From NCBI RefSeq assembly GCF_010183535.1, contig NC_071333.1, forward strand, positions 16,490,587-16,554,586: a stretch of 64,000 nt of DNA, in the 5' to 3' direction. Position numbers and translations under genes: made by a program. Origin of the DNA: Caenorhabditis remanei (lineage: Eukaryota; Nematoda; Chromadorea; Rhabditida; Rhabditidae). This document shows positions 1 through 11,349 of the stretch, piece after piece. Within the stretch, counting starts at the first letter, position 1; the number at the start of each line of letters is the position of its first letter. The notes below the pieces were generated by a model. The model worked only from the letters and a program-made list of their open reading frames with translations. It was not told the origin of the DNA and did no database searches.

Positions 1-396
1 GCTGAGCAGCATCTCCTTTTCTTTTATAATTGGTAATAGTTTCTGAAAAAAGTATTCAGCATCAAAATCACATAAGAGAACTGCTTACAATCACATCTAA
101 ATTATTCCAGTAAGCGTTTTTCTGAACATGCTCTAGATACGCAAGCATATCTTGGAATGCTGCACCAAACAGGTTTTCAGGACTGTTGAAAGAGCAAGCA
201 TGACGATAGAAATTGTCACATGAATCAACACTGTTATTTTTGTATCTAAAAAATATATTCTCACCTTGACCGTAGTCTGAGAGTCAAATGAAACCTACTT
301 CACTATGGAATCTTCTATTACATCAAACGGTTCGAATTCAATAGCGATACTGTAAAAAATAAATGCCGACAGTAACAACAATAATAAAAGTTTCAT
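1..396 (-). CDS. M13 neprilysin-like secreted protein, 5' end only (three exons, runs off window)
   Basis: Exons on the minus strand are 396-299, 245-89 and 42-1; phases agree and the frame stays open to the window edge (99 codons visible). The ATG at 396 begins a hydrophobic leader (MKLLLLLLLSAFIFYSIA), a clear signal peptide. The second exon contains CDNFYRHACS, which matches the first conserved cysteine block (C-x-D/N-F-Y-x-x-A-C) at the start of the extracellular M13 (neprilysin/ECE) peptidase domain. Family knowledge: M13 proteins are zinc metallopeptidases that trim extracellular peptides, and nematodes have large expansions, some without the catalytic HExxH. The catalytic half is outside the window, so activity cannot be judged. 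The leader is followed almost directly by the M13 domain, so this would be a secreted form rather than the usual type II membrane form. Confidence 0.72.
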
Positions 397-850
397 GTCT
401 CATAATGGAGGAAATTTTCAGTTTCTTTATATACCCGATAGTGATAATACATTTTTCAACTCTTTTTAGGTCTGACAATTGAACAAAAGACATGAAAAGA
501 GAAAATTCTCTCCCTCAATATAAATTTATAATAGGAACATATCATGCTGTTGAACTTTTTTTTCTTCAAATAATTGAGTCCAAACCAAACTATAAAATTT
601 AAGCACACTGGAGCAGAGTTCAAAAAAAGAATAAGACAACATCTGGTTCTATATGAAAAATTTATTTATTTTCAAAATTATTCGATAAGTCATAAATAGT
701 TCTTGATCATGGTCAACAAGCTCTGGATATATTTTACAAAGAACAAAACACAATAAAGCGACTGATGAAAAAAATGGGGGATGAGAAGAATCGTTAACCC
801 GGGGCATGTTTTTTTGACGACTGGCATATTTTAGAATATACATTGTGTGA

Positions 851-3297
851 TTATGTCATGTTGATGAAAATGATCTCACAGGCTCCAAACATTTTGATTG
901 GTGGCCCAAAATAATTGACACCAGCACTAACGTAGACGTATGTGTCCGTTTTGTTGTCGTAGTACTGTCCTCTGAAACAAGTTTTGGTTAGAGACCGGTA
1001 TTTATCAAAGTTGTCAGGCCCGAATTCAAAAACGCACCTTTAAAAAATTTTTGGCATTTTTAAATTTTTTATCGAAAACGTTGAAATTTCTCGCTTTTTT
1101 CGCTATAAAAATTCAAAAAATTTGAATTTTATATTTTGGCGCCAATTATCCGGGACTTTGAGCCGAACTTTAATTCTGCTCTGCTGACACGGCTTTGGCA
1201 CAGCCCCGTATCATTTTTATTAATAAATGAATTCTACTCACCTCACAAAAGCGTTAGCAATATGAACGATTGGAACAAATGGATACATTTGACCACCATG
1301 AGTATGTCCGGACAAAATGAGGTTGACTTTGTCGCTCAGTTTTGGGTTAGTGAGTACAATCTTGGCTGCATTGGGTTGATGAGCAAGTAGAATGTTGGTT
1401 GAATCGGAGTCACAGGTGGAGAGAGCTTTCATCAAATCCATTCCATGTCCAGGTACATGAGCGCGAACAGCGAAGAGATCATCAGCACCGGCGACACATA
1501 GCTTCTGTCCATTAACCTTGATATGCTTGTTCTGGTTGTGGAGGACCTGAAACCAATGAGTCATTACTATTTTGATCTGAATGATTGTATTACTCACGGT
1601 GATATTACAATTCTCGAGGAACCAAAACCATTCGGTGACGTTTCCGTGCATATACTCGTGATTTCCTGTAGAGAGGTGTCATTGTTTGCTTTCGATAAAC
1701 TTTGAAACTAATACCTGTTGCGAAATAGACACCTCCCGGTGCTTTCAAATTGCAAAGTGGCTCCGCTGCTCCATGGAAGTCGCGAACAAGTCCGTCAGCA
1801 AGATCTCCGGCAATAGCAATTATATCTGGAATTGAATAATGGTGACAGGGAGGCTATTGTTTTGACTCACCTGGGTTCAATGCATTGGTCAATTCAACTA
1901 TCCTTGCTATTCTCGTTCTTCCAACCGATGGACCAATATGAACATCCGAGAGAAGAGCAATTGACACATTTCCACTGTTTGACGCAAATCTCTGAACATA
2001 ATTTGATGAAAAATTCACATCCGAATGAAAAAAATTCCCTACTTTCATCGGGATGCTAGCTTTTCTAACAACCGGATCCGTATGTGTTGTGTAGAGTCCA
2101 CCGAACATAAACAAAAATCCGAGAATCACAGCGAGAAGGATGTGGAAGCTACGATTTTCATGAAGATATCTGGAAATGTAGTATTTTTTATCATTTGTCA
2201 CAATCCTTATGTAGTGGAACTATGAAATATTCATCCAAGAAAATATTACTTACGTATGCACAGAGTTGGCCGACACTTTGTGGTGGATCAATTTTGTAGC
2301 ATAGTAGAAGATATCAGCAATGATCAAGAAGATCAAAATGTGTGCGTAGCAGGCAATGAAGCTGAGACTGGTGATGGCGATGACGTTGGGTTCCGGACCT
2401 ATAATACATCGATTTGTCATGTTTTTATTTCGGATTTCGTAACTTTTGTGACTTCTAGTGTGTATGCTTATTGATCTTCACAATTCTGTTTTGTTATACA
2501 CAGGGTACATTTTTCCGGACAAAACATGAGAAAAATTTGCATAACAGTTGACCAGACCAGACAACCTTTGATAGACCATTTCCGGGTATTCATCAGTTTT
2601 TTCTCACAGTCTACGAGTCGAAAGAGAAGAATTCATCTTTTGAACACTTACCAAGTAAAATATAATAGAAAAACAGGGCGATGTGTGACAAAAACAGGAA
2701 GAGGAGCATTAGGGCTTGAGCAATGTCTTGGAAGCAGAGAAGTCGTAATCGCCGGTTTCCTACTGGATTTGGACCTGGGAGAAGGGTACTGAAAAACAAT
2801 TTCTCTTAAGACTAATTTTTCGAAACTCAGGTGTCAAATTTGTTTCAACTAAAGCAGGGATACTACTACCAGAAGCAACGCTACTGACTAATTCACACTT
2901 TCACACACAATTGCTTCAACGGATTATGAAAATACTCACGTTGCTGCGAAATCACTCTCAGTCTCTACGTTATTCGCAAGAGAAATCTCACTCTCGGATT
3001 TGTGAGTTCTGTGTTTTCTGAAAAAAAAGAAGCTTCGTGGTAAGTAGAGATTTTACACCTTTTTTCTATACTGTATTCCGACATTGTTTTATTCAATGAA
3101 TTTACTCACGTTATGGCAAAGTTGACCCGTTTCCATATGTAAAAGGAGGTGGCCAACATCGCTGTTGAGGTTATTAGCATAGTGTGCAGACGGACCAGTC
3201 GATGGTGAGCCACACCATCTGTTGATTTTCTCGCGATTGCAATGGTGACATGGATAATGGCTATCACCAAGATTGCAATCTTAAGTTTGAGGTTCAT
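851..3297 (-). CDS. Multi-pass membrane metallophosphoesterase (calcineurin-like, TMPPE type)
   Basis: Nine exons on the minus strand: 3297-3110, 3017-2940, 2788-2652, 2398-2254, 2169-1871, 1825-1715, 1665-1598, 1546-1242, 971-851. All junctions are GT-AG and in phase, giving 483 residues. Hydrophobic helices occupy roughly the first 220 residues (e.g. LMLLFLFLSHIALFFYYILL). The C-terminal half has the metallophosphoesterase blocks in order: LLSDVHIG, GDLADG, GNHEYMHG, then AHQP and GHTHGGQ, the metal ligands of this superfamily. The last exon ends with GVNYFGPPIKMFG, typical of the membrane-anchored branch. Family knowledge: such proteins bind two metals and hydrolyse phosphoesters; the substrate is unknown. 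An acceptor (TTTTTCAG) lies 3 nt upstream of the ATG, so the message is probably trans-spliced. The upstream neighbour is the BEL element, inserted about 1.5 kb from the start. Confidence 0.88.
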
Positions 3298-4784
3298 TTC
3301 CTGAAAAATCAACAAATTTTACACATAGAACAGTAGAGAAAGCAATCGAAAATGATGTATGGAGTACTTTATACTAGCCGTCACAAAACAAAACCGATAA
3401 GATGCGGGCACAAAACCTTGTGTGAGAGGGCGAAGAAAGTGTGTCCGAGTGGACGGAGATGCGGGAGAGGGTTTGTTCCGATGGACATAGTGAGTAAACA
3501 ATGCGTCAGCAGAGAAGCAGGCGCATTTCTTGAGACGTTGTGCGCGTTTGCGAGAGACCAAGCGAGAATTTAAGGTTTACAAGTTTAATTTCTTATAGGA
3601 CTAAAAAAAATATTGTTTGGCAATCACTTAGCCTAAATTTTAGTGACTTTTTTCAACTCTCCGCAAATTTGGTCACGAATCAAATACTCACCGAGAATGA
3701 ATTTGTGCATCGTGAATACCAGGGCATCTTACTGAAATTGAGAATTGAATGAAAACGAATGAAATTGGAAAAAAATAAGACGTTTTAAAACACGATATTC
3801 AAGATAAAATCAGGTCATTTATAATTTCGTAATACACATCAACCGGTTTTCAAGATCTTTGTTTTGAACAAAATGATCGTTCAAATAAGAGGTCACACGA
3901 TTTTTGGATCATTGAGCAGTGGTTGTTGTTACCAGTAAGATTCTTGGAGGTTGGGAGTTTGATGGAATTTTTTTTTGAAAGTAGAAAAAACTTGGGTAAA
4001 CAGTTTGTTTTTGGTTGAGATGAATAGAATCGCTTTGCTAAACGTGTGAAATGATGTTTTTCGGAGTACAAGAAAAAGCGTGTAAATTTCAAATAAACAC
4101 AGAAAAAATGGCATTTATTAAACATGTGAATATTCACTTTGCGTAAAACTACTACTGTCACTACATAAAGATAAAATTTATAACAACCAAGTAATTCTCG
4201 AACAAGAAAAAAAAGTTTCAAAAAATTCCTCGTTTCTCCTAGAAACCTCCAGCAAATAGCTTTATGAACGACAAATCTTCCTTCCTGCTAAGCTTTGAAT
4301 CACAAAACTGCCACAAATGCAAGAAATGGACAGTAAATTCCCTTTTTTCTGCCGTATTGGACACTTTGGACACAACACGACACACTTTCCGCACGACGCC
4401 GACACTCCGATGATGTTGATGACAAATCTATGATGACGTTGTGTTACTTTTTTGTTCTATGGAATCACAGTATCAGTTTCATAATGGTAAAAGGTCTAGA
4501 AGCAAGGAAATATCAACTAAATCGCTTTGGAAAAGGAGAAATGAATCTAGTTAAAGGGAAAAAAGCGAGAACAGCTCTTAAAGAATATTGGTTCGTAATG
4601 GAAAAGGAAAAAAAAAACGGAAGGGCACTAATTCCCACTTTTTATTCACGCCATTCCCCTTTGAATAGGATTGTCTTCCTTCTCCGGCTGATGGAAGTAC
4701 CTCATTGGTCCAAAATATGCAGAATATAGACAGCGATGTCTTTTTTGGTGTAGAATGTGAGAAGAATGGAGATGGGATTGTGAA
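3298..4784. other. Intergenic stretch between the phosphoesterase gene and the BEL insertion
   Basis: AT-rich sequence with no reading frame that combines splice signals and a recognisable domain. It probably holds the upstream promoter of the minus-strand phosphoesterase gene. The short frames present have no family resemblance and are interrupted without plausible introns. It ends at the target duplication of the retrotransposon. Confidence 0.5.
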
Positions 4785-4789
4785 GAAGT
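4785..4789. repeat. Target-site duplication of BEL element, left copy
   Basis: GAAGT stands directly before the first LTR base (TG at 4790). The same five bases follow the 3' LTR at 23954-23958. BEL/Pao integrases usually make 4-6 bp duplications, so this fixes both element ends. Confidence 0.93.
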
Positions 4790-5576
4790 TGTTGTCAACT
4801 ATTTCCCTAAAGACAAAATTGTCGACAACTGAAAGGCTGAATGATGAGCCCCACATGGTTTTCCCCGCAAAACTAGGCTCATCATCGCCTTACTAATCTC
4901 TTATTTCAATATTGTTCCAATCTGTTCACTAATTCACTTCATTTATCTCTTTTTAATCTCCTGTTATCAGGAATATTCAAATAATTATAATTCAAATTAC
5001 CGCTCTTAATTCCCTTTTGTCAGTAAACACGCTCTATCGCTCATCTACTCTCCTCCGCATCAACACTATCTCGTTGTCGGCGGCCGCGACGCGTGTCCGC
5101 GTAGCGGTCGACCGCGCATCTCAGACCAATCTCGTTTAACGAGAGAGGACCGTTCACCTACTTTTTGGGTAGAATGCGTGAGAGTGAGAGAGTTTTCCGG
5201 CGAAATAGATCCTTATAATTTTCCAGGACTATTTCTAGCCACTTTAGCGCGTACTGACGCTAGGAAATTCCTAAAAACTCCACCTTTTTGGGCCCTTTAG
5301 GCCAATTCAAGCGATCCGCGGTTGTGACCGCTCATTTTGTCTACTAATCGACCCGCGGCACCTCCAGCAGGACGCTTCTCTAAATATATAAAATTATCTC
5401 TCTTAAATTTAACTAAATCTTTCGTAAATAAATGGATCATTGTCTTAAAACTTGTGTTCTGTTGTCGCATTGCTCATCCTCACATTTATAGCCGTTATTC
5501 TCACATTTAAACCAGTTAGGGAAGATTTTATCCGGAGCGGGTCTGTCTCCGACCGCACTTTAGGCCCGCCTCCACA
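4790..5576 (+). repeat. 5' LTR of BEL element
   Basis: 787 bp, TGTTGTC...CTCCACA. The only difference I found from the 3' copy is T at 4856 versus G at 23233. A TATA-like box (TATATAAAA, 5385-5393) and a polyadenylation signal (AATAAA, 5427-5432) suggest U3 runs to about 5415, with a short R and then U5. Two CCGCGG sites lie near 5325 and 5353. The first 107 bases match the part of the 3' LTR that encodes the Pol C-terminus. Confidence 0.95.
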
Positions 5577-5594
5577 TGGTGCATAACGACCGTT
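5577..5594 (+). promoter_or_regulatory. Candidate primer-binding site
   Basis: The internal region begins TGGTGCATAACGACCGTT immediately after the LTR. TGG pairs with the CCA end of a tRNA, the expected position for minus-strand priming. The first eight bases would also pair with the 3' end of tRNA-Gly as I recall it, but the rest does not fit, so the primer tRNA is not identified. Confidence 0.6.
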
Positions 5595-6556
5595 CATTCT
5601 TGTAATGATTGGCCAGTGACACGTCCTCCGATTTATCGATTCGTCCGTAGAACTTCTCAGAAGTAAGCCGGAAATCGCTCAAATTAGACTATTTTACGTC
5701 TATGAGCAAGAATCGAAACGAGAGAGGCGCTAACTGTAAAAAGAACCGAGTCGGCTTCCCTTTCTGAAAAATCAAGGCTAGTGAGCAGCGATCGTGGCAT
5801 CAGAATACATTGATCCATCAAAAACCTCTAAAAATTCAAAAAATTTCGAAAATTCTCGTCAATTCCGCTTATACTCGCGATATTCTCTTCCTCTGCTTCC
5901 GTACACTTCGATCCGCGGCTGAAGTCTCTTCAAATCCGACTACAATACTGTCAAACAAGGAGAATTCATCGTCAAGGAGCGGAAAACCCGTACAACAGAA
6001 GTCACGAAGGATATTCGCAATATAAATTTAGCCGTCGCAGTCTCAAACTCGTAATACTATCCGTATAAATCGTGTTTTCCCCATGGAAAACCACGAGAAC
6101 GGTGGAGTAAAAGAGCTGATAAAACGATAAATCGATCGGTTGGCGGCCGTGACAAAATCCCATCGGGTAACCTAAAAATATCTACAAAATCTACAAAATT
6201 GTCTCAATAAGTCACATTTTCTTGTGCGAAGAGCGATTTTTCAAATCAAATTTCCATAAAAAGAGCAAATTCCGACATCGGAATGCTCCAAACCACTCAT
6301 TCTTGAGTCTCCGTAAATCGACACCTAATTATTGGTTAAATCGGACTACGGTACGCAGTGCGCGAGTCATTGTACGCAATGCGCGTGTCACTGCGGACCA
6401 TGATACACATGAGCTTACGCGCAACCGGAATTAAGTAATTTCGCGCTCGGCCTAAAATCTTTTTCGTGTATTTCCGTCATGTCGTTAAATTTTCGTGAGA
6501 TTTCTTGAAAAATACCAATATAAAAATAATTCTGAATGTATTTTCAGTAAAAAACA
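5595..6556 (+). other. Leader of the BEL element, no convincing gene
   Basis: About 960 nt with one CCGCGG site near 5911 and no frame I would call a gene. Candidate splice donors are present (GAAGTAAGC near 5660, CTAGTGAGC near 5779, GGGTAACC near 6166). A shared donor here could feed the acceptors ahead of genes A, B, C and gag. This is inference; spliced-leader trans-splicing would do equally well. The stretch ends at the acceptor TATTTTCAG (6540-6547). Confidence 0.45.
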
Positions 6557-7766
6557 ATGAATTCGTCCGACGAAAAACCTCAACTCTACGACCCGCGGCC
6601 ACGATCGGAAATAATGTCTTCAGACAACTACGAAGTCCCACAAATCGTCAAGCCAGCGGTCGCTGTGAGCCCAGTGAGTATTTATTCACAAAAATATCAA
6701 AAAATTATACAAAAAATTCGAGAAAATTCGAGAAAAACTCTAAAAAATCCGTTAATTTCGTCTGAAAATTATCGGAATTTCGGCTGGCTACACCAAAAGT
6801 GTGCTAATTCGTCAAAAATCCTATGTAAAGGAGCTAAAAACGTTAAATAAGAGCCTGTCGCCGAAAAATCGATAGCTTTCCAGCCAAAATCCTTGATTTT
6901 CAGCCAAAAATGTTCAAAAAAAGCAGTTTTTCGAGCCAAAAATCGATAAAATCCATCGATTTAAGACACAATCCAAAAAATATAGTGAGATATAAGCCAG
7001 TACTCCTAAGTATAGGTCATCTTTCCCACTTTTTTGGCGGAAACGTCACAAATTCTCGAATTTCAACACTGTCTGAGTACATATAGACTGATAAAATCAA
7101 TAAAAATGCTAAATCTAATCAATATGGGATAAAATTCTCAATGAAATAACGCTAATGTTATTGAATATTGCTATTTCCAGATCCGGGACAAAGAACCGAC
7201 CCGCGGCTTCAGACAAGCAAAATGCTCAGTCCGCGGCTGCAATCGTCGCCTCGAATTAATGGGATTCCCAACCTTCACCGACTCATCTGAGGAGGATGAA
7301 GAGAAAAGTCTCTCGACCCGCGGATCGCAAGCCACTCGATGGCCCTTCGCCAACAAAGAAGGTACATATAATAGCAAAGAGATACCCATCTAACCATTCT
7401 CCTTTTAGCCGCGGCTGAAACCACCACAGCGAGTCAGCAAATCACGCTCAACCGAGATCGTGTGGAAATGTTCTTGCAGAACATCGACATCTCAACGGCT
7501 CGCATGGCTGTAGCTCTGGAACGATCCGCGGATCAGAAAGAAGAGCAAGGAGGAAAAGGTTGGAGAGATAGCATATAAGGCAAAGAAAACAAAAGCTATA
7601 TATTCCAGCCAGAAACCGCCGCCCCCGAAACAACCAGGTCGACTTGAACAAACTCACCGACAAACTGGAGGCCCTCGAGCTAAAAATCGACCTTCTGGTC
7701 AACAATTTGATGGAGCCACCAAAGTCGACGAACCTGGAAGGAAAAGGGACCCGCGGATGGCACTAG
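6557..7766 (+). CDS. BEL accessory gene A, spliced, unknown function
   Basis: Four exons: 6557-6673, 7181-7361, 7409-7558, 7609-7766. All introns are GT-AG with good TTTCCAG or TTTTAG acceptors, and the joined frame is open for 201 residues. No family recognised. Visible features: an acidic Ser/Glu/Asp patch in exon 2 (SSEEDEEK), a C-x4-C pair (CSVRGC), and a C-terminal heptad-like helix (LNKLTDKLEALELKIDLL) suggesting a coiled coil. The ATG lies 9 nt after an acceptor (TTTTCAG ending 6547). Six CCGCGG sites fall in the exons. The strand and position match genes B and C and gag. The open spliced frame with near-identical LTRs argues for a functional gene. The function is unknown; the coiled coil suggests oligomerisation. 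Confidence 0.68.
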
Positions 7767-8002
7767 AGATAGTACGCGTTCCGCGGAAAACTCAATAAAT
7801 AATTACTGTTGAACCCCCATCTATTGTTCATCCAAACGTAACCACCCGTTACTTGTTAAACACTCTTATAAATCACTTGTTCTTACCATTGAGAAATGGT
7901 CACAAATAACCGCTTTTTGATAAGCTAATATCCGTGTATTTCGGTCATTCTTATATCTGAAACTGTGCTAGTCACAAACATTTAGTAATCAGATTATTAC
8001 AG

Positions 8003-9222
8003 ATGACCTCACACCAAGAACAGGTGCTTCAATTAGACGTGGAGAACGAAGAGACGGTTACCGCGGCACCAAGAGGTCCACGCACTCCTCCACCAGTGGA
8101 TTTCAATCAGAGTGGACCACTCGTACCGCAGAACACCAGAAGATCTCGCAGCAGATCGACAATCCACCAACCGTCGGAAATCCCTCCAAAGAGAGGAAAG
8201 ATGAACGACGAAGCCGCGGATGAGGCAGAAGATCCCGATGATGTTCACAGCGTCAAGTCGGAAGACTATACCTTGGAACCGCGGATCACGGTTGATGAAT
8301 TGCTCATCGATGGTAATAACAGTAAATCAATATAAAAAGAATACACATGCCTATTCTTCCAGAGATCCGCGGCATGCATCAATCCATCGAAAACATGGAG
8401 CTGACAATCGCGGCGAACTGTGCTCCACAGAGCATCCCGCCGGATTGGATCAAAAACTCAAACCAGATCTCAGCCAACATGGCAGCCATATTGCGCACCA
8501 ACAACGACCTCATTCGAGCAAACAACTCGACAACCGCGGCACTGCAACGCCTCGTCACACTGGCCACCAAGGACCAGAAGATCGATCTACAAAAGTCGTG
8601 GCTCAAAGGTTTCCAAGACGTCGCTCATGACAACCAAGAGACCCGCAGAGCCATCCAAAAAGTTGAAACCGCGGTTGAACAGCTCGAAGGGTCCATGTTG
8701 CGCCAAGCGGAGCCACAGATCCTACAAATCGACCCGCAGGTCAAGGAAGAAAGAGGTACTGCCTCGACAGCTCAAAAGACCAACGTGAGTTCCGTCAAAC
8801 ATTCAAAAACAAGAATACAATCAAGCCATTACAGCGCGGATGTGTCCTGTGCCAAAGACAGAGCCACCCGACTGATGCATGCAAGTCATACGTGGGATCA
8901 GATCGCATTCAAAGAGCACTACAGCTCAACATCTGCACCCGCTGTTTGGATACAAACCCAAACCCAGAACTTGGCAAGCATACCGGATGTCCAAGCGAGC
9001 TCATCAAATGCAAACGATGCATCGGCAAAGTGGTTGACACGAAAGCCGCGAATCATCATGTCGCCTTTTGTAGCTACAAAGACGAAAGATCCGCGGACGT
9101 TCCACAACCTCCCAGAAGAAACAAGGTATCAGTTACACAACCTTTTTTCATAAGATGACATGATTGACTTATAGCCAAGCCAGCCGTCAACATCCGCCCA
9201 TCACAGATCATTCTACAACTAG
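8003..9222 (+). CDS. BEL accessory gene B, spliced, Gag-like zinc-finger protein
   Basis: Four exons: 8003-8312, 8363-8784, 8835-9125, 9175-9222, joined in phase to 356 residues. The N-terminal third is Pro/Arg/Ser-rich with an Arg-Ser stretch (RRSRSRST). The middle (about residues 105-240) is helical. Exon 3 encodes three Cys/His units: CVLCQRQSHPTDAC (canonical CX2CX4HX4C), then CTRC...HTGC, then CKRC...NHHVAFC. The same three-unit order occurs in Gag of this element, so B may be a Gag-derived nucleic-acid-binding protein. The acceptor TTATTACAG ends exactly at 8002, so the ATG is the first codon after the splice site. The final exon adds only 15 residues. An unspliced readthrough of each intron would end early. 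Confidence 0.72.
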
Positions 9223-11349
9223 AAGGCGTCGATCCGCGGGTGTGGTTGTCACAGTCACTCAGAGAACAATCAACTCCATTTTTGTTCTCTCTTGTTATCT
9301 TTTTTGTTATTTTGTTGTTGTTAACCCCTTGTTACTTCTCCACTAGGAGCTTATTGTTTTGTACCCCGCCTACCGATACTCATTACCGGCTACGCCTAAT
9401 GAAAGATCAATATGTTATAACAGTCTACAATTCTCTCCTTCTCAATTTTCAAGAGTCGAGTCACTCTGTTATACCTGATTTCAGATACTTCTCGGAACGG
9501 TGGAGAGATATGAGATGATGGTCGGAAGCGGATGAGTTACGTGTTCAATTTTGAATGTCAACCAGAATTAGCCACAACAAACCCCAGCCAACACACATCA
9601 AACTGAGCAGCTTAAAAAAAGCCCTCAGGAGATAAAAAGGGGATGAAAAACCCTCATAAATGGTTCAAAGGGGATGAAAAACCCTCCTAAATGGTTCACA
9701 AAGTCACAAAAACGTGCAAGTTAACCGCAATCCGCGGAAAAAGAGCAGATGATACATCATCGCTCACAAATTTAGAGGAGAGTTCACTTTCGAAATCCCC
9801 TCCACATAAATAAAAACATAAAGAGCCTATTAAGAGTCACTTTCAGACCGAATAGCTCAAACCCGATAAAAATCAATAATTCAGCAAATACAAGCTGAAA
9901 TGCTGCGAACCCGCGGCTCAAAACCATCATAAAAGCGATTGATTCGCAACAAAATAAAATCAAAGAGAGTCACAAGAGAGAATCCATTGCGGAAACTCCA
10001 GAATCTCTAAAATAAAATCAAAGAGAGTCACAAGAGAGAATCCATTGCGGAAACTCCAGAATCTCTAAAATAAAATCAAAAAGAGACTCACAAGAGAGAA
10101 TCCATTGCGGAAACTCCAGAATCTCAAATATTATAATCAGAAGCAGGAGAACCTATAACTCTGATGCTCGAAAACAAAAGAGACACCGCTCAAATAAAAA
10201 ATCGATAATGTCAACGGCATATCGACAGATCCTGGGCAAATGTCTCAAACAAAACCATGTAGAAAACAACGTCATCTACATAAAAAATACATCAAAATCA
10301 GACAGAAACCACAGTTTCTGGAAGATTTTCAAACAACGAGATCCGCGGAAAACACCGTTTCTGCAGGATTATAAGACAAGACCGTCAAGAAGCTTCAAAA
10401 AATGGCATAAAAACACCGTCACGACTTCGCAACAATTGGCGAAGGAACGACAATTGCCAGAAACTTCGAGACAAAAACCCTCTTGAATTTTCACAGTTAA
10501 AGAGCCTCAAACATGGAAAAAACGTCGCGAATTCGCAACAAATGGCGAAGGAACGACAAATTCCAGAGACTCCGAGACAAAAACAAGTTGATTTATATTC
10601 TAAACGTTAGGCTATAGTTAGTCTATAGTTGAAGTATGGAAATTGATACATAGATTCTTTAAACTATGGCACTGTCGTCAGACGAAGCCAAATAGTATCC
10701 AGGACACTATGGTATCTCAGAGAGCCACCAACTCTCAAAAGACCCAACAAATTGTACTCACAATCAATGCACGTGACTCGGACGAAAGACAAGAAGTCTT
10801 TAAGTGGCAGTTACAGATGGAAGAAGTAGAAGGTTGTCTGTATCAGGAGTAATTAACCTGATACGCAAAGAGCGTGAGGACAACGAGTTGGTAGCAATAA
10901 TTGCAAGTCAAATCTCGGGCTGGTACCCTGAAATTTGAATAAGATCACCAAATATCGCACCATAGCGAGATATAATACGGTCTAGAGTGCCGACAGGTTG
11001 GCGTTTTTATTGCTTTCTGGTATCAAATCCATACCGATTGATAGCAAAACGTCAGCCGTGAAATCCGCGGCACAGAAAGTTATGCATAAATTCACTCTCA
11101 TAAATATAAACGTGTAACGGAAAGCAGAGCGATCGTATCTCTTTGACACGCTAACCCACTGCCCCAAATCTACACATTATATAAGAAATCTAAAACAAAC
11201 AAATTGAAATCAGTCTCAAAAATTATACGAGCAACCTTCCAAACCATAAACTCAACCATCCGGCTAGTAAGTCTCATACACGAACCCATCGTTCCGAGAA
11301 CAGTCCCGTCAGAGATCTCAATTCCATAATAAACCTATCTGTTGTTCAG
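9223..11349 (+). other. Non-coding spacer of the BEL element with several repeat blocks
   Basis: No gene is supported in about 2.1 kb. It contains a 30-bp near-duplicate (9640-9695, GGGGATGAAAAACCCTC twice), a 58-bp tandem triplet (9951-10128), and a diverged pair of about 60-bp repeats (GCAACAATTGGCGAAGGAAC near 10429 and GCAACAAATGGCGAAGGAAC near 10538). It ends with the acceptor CTGTTGTTCAG at 11349. CCGCGG sites continue through it. It could be the 3' untranslated region of gene B or a cis-acting region for packaging. Confidence 0.5.
9951..10128 (+). repeat. Tandem repeat, about 58 bp, three copies
   Basis: The unit runs from AAAATCAAAGAGAGTCACAA to GGAAACTCCAGAATCTC. Copies 1 and 2 are near-identical at 58-bp spacing; copy 3 has a small insertion (AAAAGAGACTC). 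It is followed by sequence with no further copies. It lies in the non-coding spacer between genes B and C. Confidence 0.9.

Noticed and set aside
1020..1170. Possible transposon scar in a phosphoesterase intron (TTATATTTTGGCGCC also near 52690 inverted)
   Set aside because: Only about 15 bases shared; no terminal repeats or target duplications could be defined.
3319..4221. Minus-strand frames upstream of the phosphoesterase gene
   Set aside because: A trans-splice acceptor just before the phosphoesterase ATG makes coding exons here unnecessary, and the frames show no domain.
5810..6025. 71-residue frame in the BEL leader
   Set aside because: No acceptor before it and no motif; could at most be an upstream frame.
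9951..10128. CRISPR-like spacing in the repeat block
   Set aside because: The repeats are directly tandem with no unique spacers, and the host is a eukaryote.
10208..10486. 92-residue frame in the BEL spacer
   Set aside because: Lies across diverged repeats, lacks the acceptor seen before genes A-C, and has no family resemblance.
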